A DNA stretch of 8,405 bases from DASQLQ01 sp035629935 (GTDB taxonomy: Bacteria; Actinomycetota; CADDZG01; WHSQ01), in contig DASQLQ010000106.1 in assembly GCA_035629935.1 (NCBI GenBank), forward strand, positions 1-8,405, given 5' to 3'. Both the position numbers and the translations under genes were made by a program. Shown here piece after piece: positions 6,384 to 8,405 of this stretch; the first letter of the stretch is position 1; the number at the start of each line of letters is the position of its first letter. Below the pieces are notes generated by a model. The model saw only the letters and a program-made list of their open reading frames with translations, was not told where the DNA came from and ran no database searches.

Positions 6384-6428
6384 CTCGCACGGGTGAGGCC
6401 AAGAGTTCGAATCTCCTCTGGTCCACAA
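6384..6428 (+). repeat. attR-like repeat: tRNA-Ala 3' remnant
   Basis: A copy of the tRNA-Ala 3' half without acceptor 5' strand or D arm, so it cannot be a tRNA. It differs from the functional copy at 6399 and 6402; the second change puts an A opposite C in the T stem. This fits a displaced, unselected end of the integration target. Confidence 0.85.
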
Positions 6429-6451
6429 GGAAAGAAGTCCGTCATGTCGAA

Positions 6452-6473
6452 ATGTTGTTCAGGCGAACAACAT
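6452..6473 (+). promoter_or_regulatory. Perfect 9-bp inverted repeat abutting the RBS of the next gene
   Basis: ATGTTGTTC and GAACAACAT pair perfectly around the 4-base loop AGGC. The right arm ends directly before GGGAGGA, the ribosome binding site for the ATG at 6484. It can be an operator or an mRNA hairpin next to the initiation region. It lies outside the cassette, 24 bp after the tRNA remnant. Confidence 0.5.
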
Positions 6474-6483
6474 GGGAGGAATC

Positions 6484-6954
6484 ATGGCGGGCAAGCGTTC
6501 ATTACTGGCGATCCTTGTCTCGGCGGCGCTAATCACGGGAGTGATCGGGCATGTCCCCAACGCTGCGGCGGGCAAGAAGAAGCGGGTCGAACGAACGGAG
6601 GAGGCTTCCTACATCGGTTCATCGGGCTTCCGCGGGACCGTCGAAGGTACGTGTGACGCTCCTCCCATCGCCTGCGTAAGGCTCCCGATCGAGGCCGGCG
6701 ACAAGTTCGTGTCGGTGGAAGTGGTCGACTCGGCCGGTCAGCCGGTCTGGGCGTCGGTTTACATCCACGGCTACAGCGATGGACACGACGTCCACGAACA
6801 CGTATGCGGTGCCTCCGACAAGCCGTTCAAGCTCAGTCCCGGTCTAACGGACCTGGTCGTAACGATGACGCAGACCACAGGTGGCGCGACGAGCCCCTGC
6901 GTGGGCCCGGCGACGGCCGGGACGGTTACGGCTACGTTTTCGAACCTTCCCTAG
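6484..6954 (+). CDS. Secreted small beta-rich protein with four cysteines, unknown function
   Basis: A 156-residue exported protein. The ATG at 6484 is preceded by GGGAGGA (6474-6480); the in-frame ATG at 6472 lies inside a palindrome and overlaps that site, so the later start is preferred. The signal peptide is MAGKRS plus a hydrophobic core (7-22), with likely cleavage after PNAAA at residue 29, then a basic GKKKR stretch. The mature part has C57, C64, C108 and C139, enough for two disulfides, and strands such as KFVSVEVVDS and LTDLVVTMTQT, ending GTVTATFSN. The fold looks like a small Ig-like or prepeptidase-type beta-sandwich. There is a cluster of His/Asp (HGYSDGHDVHEH, 95-106) that could bind metal. 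I do not recognise a named family. The next gene begins 132 bp downstream and is probably separate. Confidence 0.82.
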   Translation: MAGKRSLLAILVSAALITGVIGHVPNAAAGKKKRVERTEEASYIGSSGFRGTVEGTCDAPPIACVRLPIEAGDKFVSVEVVDSAGQPVWASVYIHGYSDGHDVHEHVCGASDKPFKLSPGLTDLVVTMTQTTGGATSPCVGPATAGTVTATFSNLP

Positions 6955-7086
6955 GCAGGCCTGTTCCTTGGGTTGCTGCTCGGGTTGCAGGACTGTGGAG
7001 GCATACTTCTGATAGCGGCAGGGACCTCCCGCGGTACGGAGGAGTCGATCCCTGAGGGAACCCTAGGCGGTTGAGGTGATCGATCT

Positions 7087-8405
7087 ATGAGGCGGATGAG
7101 CGCGGTTGTCCTGGCTTTTGCCTTGGCGACCCCGGGTGTTGCCTCCCGCCCGCCCGCTCGCGCGCAAGAGCGTCCCCCCAACATCTTGGTCATCGTCACC
7201 GATGACCAGCGTGCGGGGGAAACCATGTCGGTGATGCCCCAGACCCTCAAGTACTTCGCTTCCGAGGGGATCGATTTCCCGAACGCCATCGCAACCACTC
7301 CGGTCTGCTGTCCCTCGCGGGCATCCATCTTCACGGGCAAGTACGCTCATAACCACGACGTTAGATCGAACGCGGATAGTGAGGCGCACAATCTCGATCA
7401 GGGGACGACTGTTCAGCATTACCTGCAGGAGAAAGCCTTCTATCGCACCGGCATCGTCGGCAAGTACTTGAACGGTTGGAATATCAACGAGCCTCCTCCT
7501 AACTTCGACGAGTACGCGATCACGCGCGGTGGCTACTACAAAGGCCGTTTCGGAGTGGGCGTTGATGGTGTGCAGAAGGTGCGCCGCGACTTTGGGTACT
7601 CGACCAACTTCGTCCGGCGCAGATCAACGCGATTCATTCAGCGTGCTGAGTCCAACGACGATCAACCGTGGTTGCTCTACGTCACTCCATTCGCTCCCCA
7701 TAACCCTTCCGATCCACCACTGCGTTACTTGCGAGCCCGGGTCCCACCGTTCGAGCTGAACCCCGCGATGGTGGAGGAGGATCTCTCCGACAAGCCCCCG
7801 CAATACCTGGAGTACGCAACCCCCTTCGACCGCTCCTTCCAGGGACTTCGCCGACGCCGGATGTTGAGGACGTTGATGCCCGTGGACGAGATGGTGCACC
7901 GGCTCATGAAGACCCTCAATCGAACGGAGGAATCCAACACCCTGGTGTTCTTCATGTCCGACAATGGATTCATGTGGGGAGAGCATGGGCTGAGTGCCAA
8001 AGCGACGCCATACGACCCGTCCATCAGCATCCCGCTGATGATGAGGTGGGAGGGCCGATTGACACCGTCCCGGGATGAACGTCTCGCGGCGAACATCGAC
8101 ATCGCTCCCACCATCATGGATGCCACGGACGTCGAGCCGGATGCCGATATGGATGGGCGTTCCCTGCTGCAGCCGTGGGAGCGCACCAGCATCCTCACGG
8201 AGGTCTACGGTGCTATCTCGCGACCGGAGCTCCGGTGGGCATCGGTTCTCGCCCCCGACTATCAATACGTCGAGTATTACGGAGGCGACGAGACGGTCAC
8301 CCGGTTCCGGGAGTACTACGACCTCACGACGGATCCCTGGCAGCTCGAGAATCTGCTCGGGGACGATGACACCTCCAACGACCCCAACACCGCGTCTCTC
8401 TCGGC
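7087..8405 (+). CDS. Secreted sulfatase (alkaline phosphatase superfamily, type I Cys), 3' end beyond window
   Basis: Hydrolyses sulfate esters outside the membrane; the substrate cannot be read from sequence. ATG 7087 has GAGGTGA seven bases upstream. Residues 1-27 form a signal peptide (MRRMSAVVLAFALA, cleavage near ARA-QE). PPNILVIVTDDQ at 30-41 supplies the metal-binding DD pair (D39, D40). CCPSRASIFTGKYAHNH at 74-90 is the sulfatase signature C-x-P-S-R; C74 should be converted to formylglycine. Later come YVTPFAPHNP, the second metal-site motif in FFMSDNGFMWGEHGL (Asp-Asn pair), and DLTTDPWQLENLLGD near the usual C-terminus. About 439 codons are visible without a stop, so little is missing. 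The TTPVCCPSR form resembles actinobacterial sulfatases annotated as N-acetylglucosamine-6-sulfatase-like, but that specificity is a guess. No formylglycine-generating enzyme lies in the window. Confidence 0.95.
   Translation, partial: MRRMSAVVLAFALATPGVASRPPARAQERPPNILVIVTDDQRAGETMSVMPQTLKYFASEGIDFPNAIATTPVCCPSRASIFTGKYAHNHDVRSNADSEAHNLDQGTTVQHYLQEKAFYRTGIVGKYLNGWNINEPPPNFDEYAITRGGYYKGRFGVGVDGVQKVRRDFGYSTNFVRRRSTRFIQRAESNDDQPWLLYVTPFAPHNPSDPPLRYLRARVPPFELNPAMVEEDLSDKPPQYLEYATPFDRSFQGLRRRRMLRTLMPVDEMVHRLMKTLNRTEESNTLVFFMSDNGFMWGEHGLSAKATPYDPSISIPLMMRWEGRLTPSRDERLAANIDIAPTIMDATDVEPDADMDGRSLLQPWERTSILTEVYGAISRPELRWASVLAPDYQYVEYYGGDETVTRFREYYDLTTDPWQLENLLGDDDTSNDPNTASLS

Larger units (their letters stand above)
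3369..6428. mobile_element. Putative integrated cassette in tRNA-Ala, about 3.0 kb, no recombinase gene
   Basis: Bounded by direct repeats of the tRNA 3' half (3369-3413 and 6384-6428, 3015 bp apart). Inside each end lie 11-bp-phased CCCAACA repeats of the kind used as tyrosine-integrase arm sites. The interior encodes only an ECF sigma factor, a membrane propeller protein and a lipoprotein. The leftmost 208 bp and rightmost 170 bp inside the repeats are non-coding. Tyrosine recombinases that integrate into tRNA genes usually restore an intact tRNA at one end and leave a 3' fragment at the other, which is what is seen. No integrase, excisionase, relaxase or replication gene is visible, so it is either decayed or moved by an enzyme encoded elsewhere. 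Confidence 0.65.

Noticed and set aside
7049..7059. Small inverted repeat TCCCT-G-AGGGA before the sulfatase
   Set aside because: Five-base arms around one base are expected by chance in this composition and no conserved context supports it.
7624..8265. 213-codon minus-strand frame
   Set aside because: Antisense to the sulfatase, which is unambiguous.

Overview
The window is high-G+C bacterial chromosome, most likely from an actinobacterium-like lineage. Support for this is compositional (G/C-rich third positions, GTG and TTG starts), and several small exported or membrane proteins resemble families I associate with Actinomycetota. I cannot name a species.

Layout. Positions 1-1449 (minus) hold an almost complete M17 leucyl aminopeptidase that runs off the left edge. 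A 142-bp divergent spacer follows and carries a perfect 9+9 bp palindrome. Positions 1592-3301 (plus) hold a tight three-gene run: a small membrane protein of GlpR/SepX-like architecture, a translin-family protein, and a membrane-anchored beta-rich exported protein. A tRNA-Ala(CGC) gene follows at 3338-3410. Positions 3411-6425 form a cassette of about 3.0 kb holding an ECF sigma factor, a membrane-anchored PD40/TolB-type beta-propeller protein (4-bp overlap with the sigma gene) and a lipoprotein. A 45-bp copy of the tRNA 3' half lies at 6384-6428. Beyond it are a small secreted four-cysteine protein (6484-6954) preceded by a palindrome next to its ribosome binding site, and a secreted sulfatase (7087 to the right edge, incomplete).

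Main result. The sigma/propeller/lipoprotein cassette looks like a site-specifically integrated element. The 3' part of the tRNA-Ala gene is directly repeated 3015 bp away (43 of 45 bases identical, last 26 perfect). Just inside both ends lie CCCAACA direct repeats phased at exactly 11 bp, two copies on the left and three on the right, all in the same orientation. This is the layout expected of an attP with integrase arm sites on both sides of a tRNA-derived core. No recombinase or relaxase gene lies between the repeats, so this is either a decayed element or a minimal cassette mobilised in trans that carries only a signalling module.

How the genes may work together. The ECF sigma factor probably directs its own operon from a GGAA-N17-CGTC promoter-like site. 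The membrane propeller occupies the position usually taken by an anti-sigma factor but shows no zinc anti-sigma motif. The lipoprotein may be an extracytoplasmic sensor or target. These roles are inferred from gene order and architecture.
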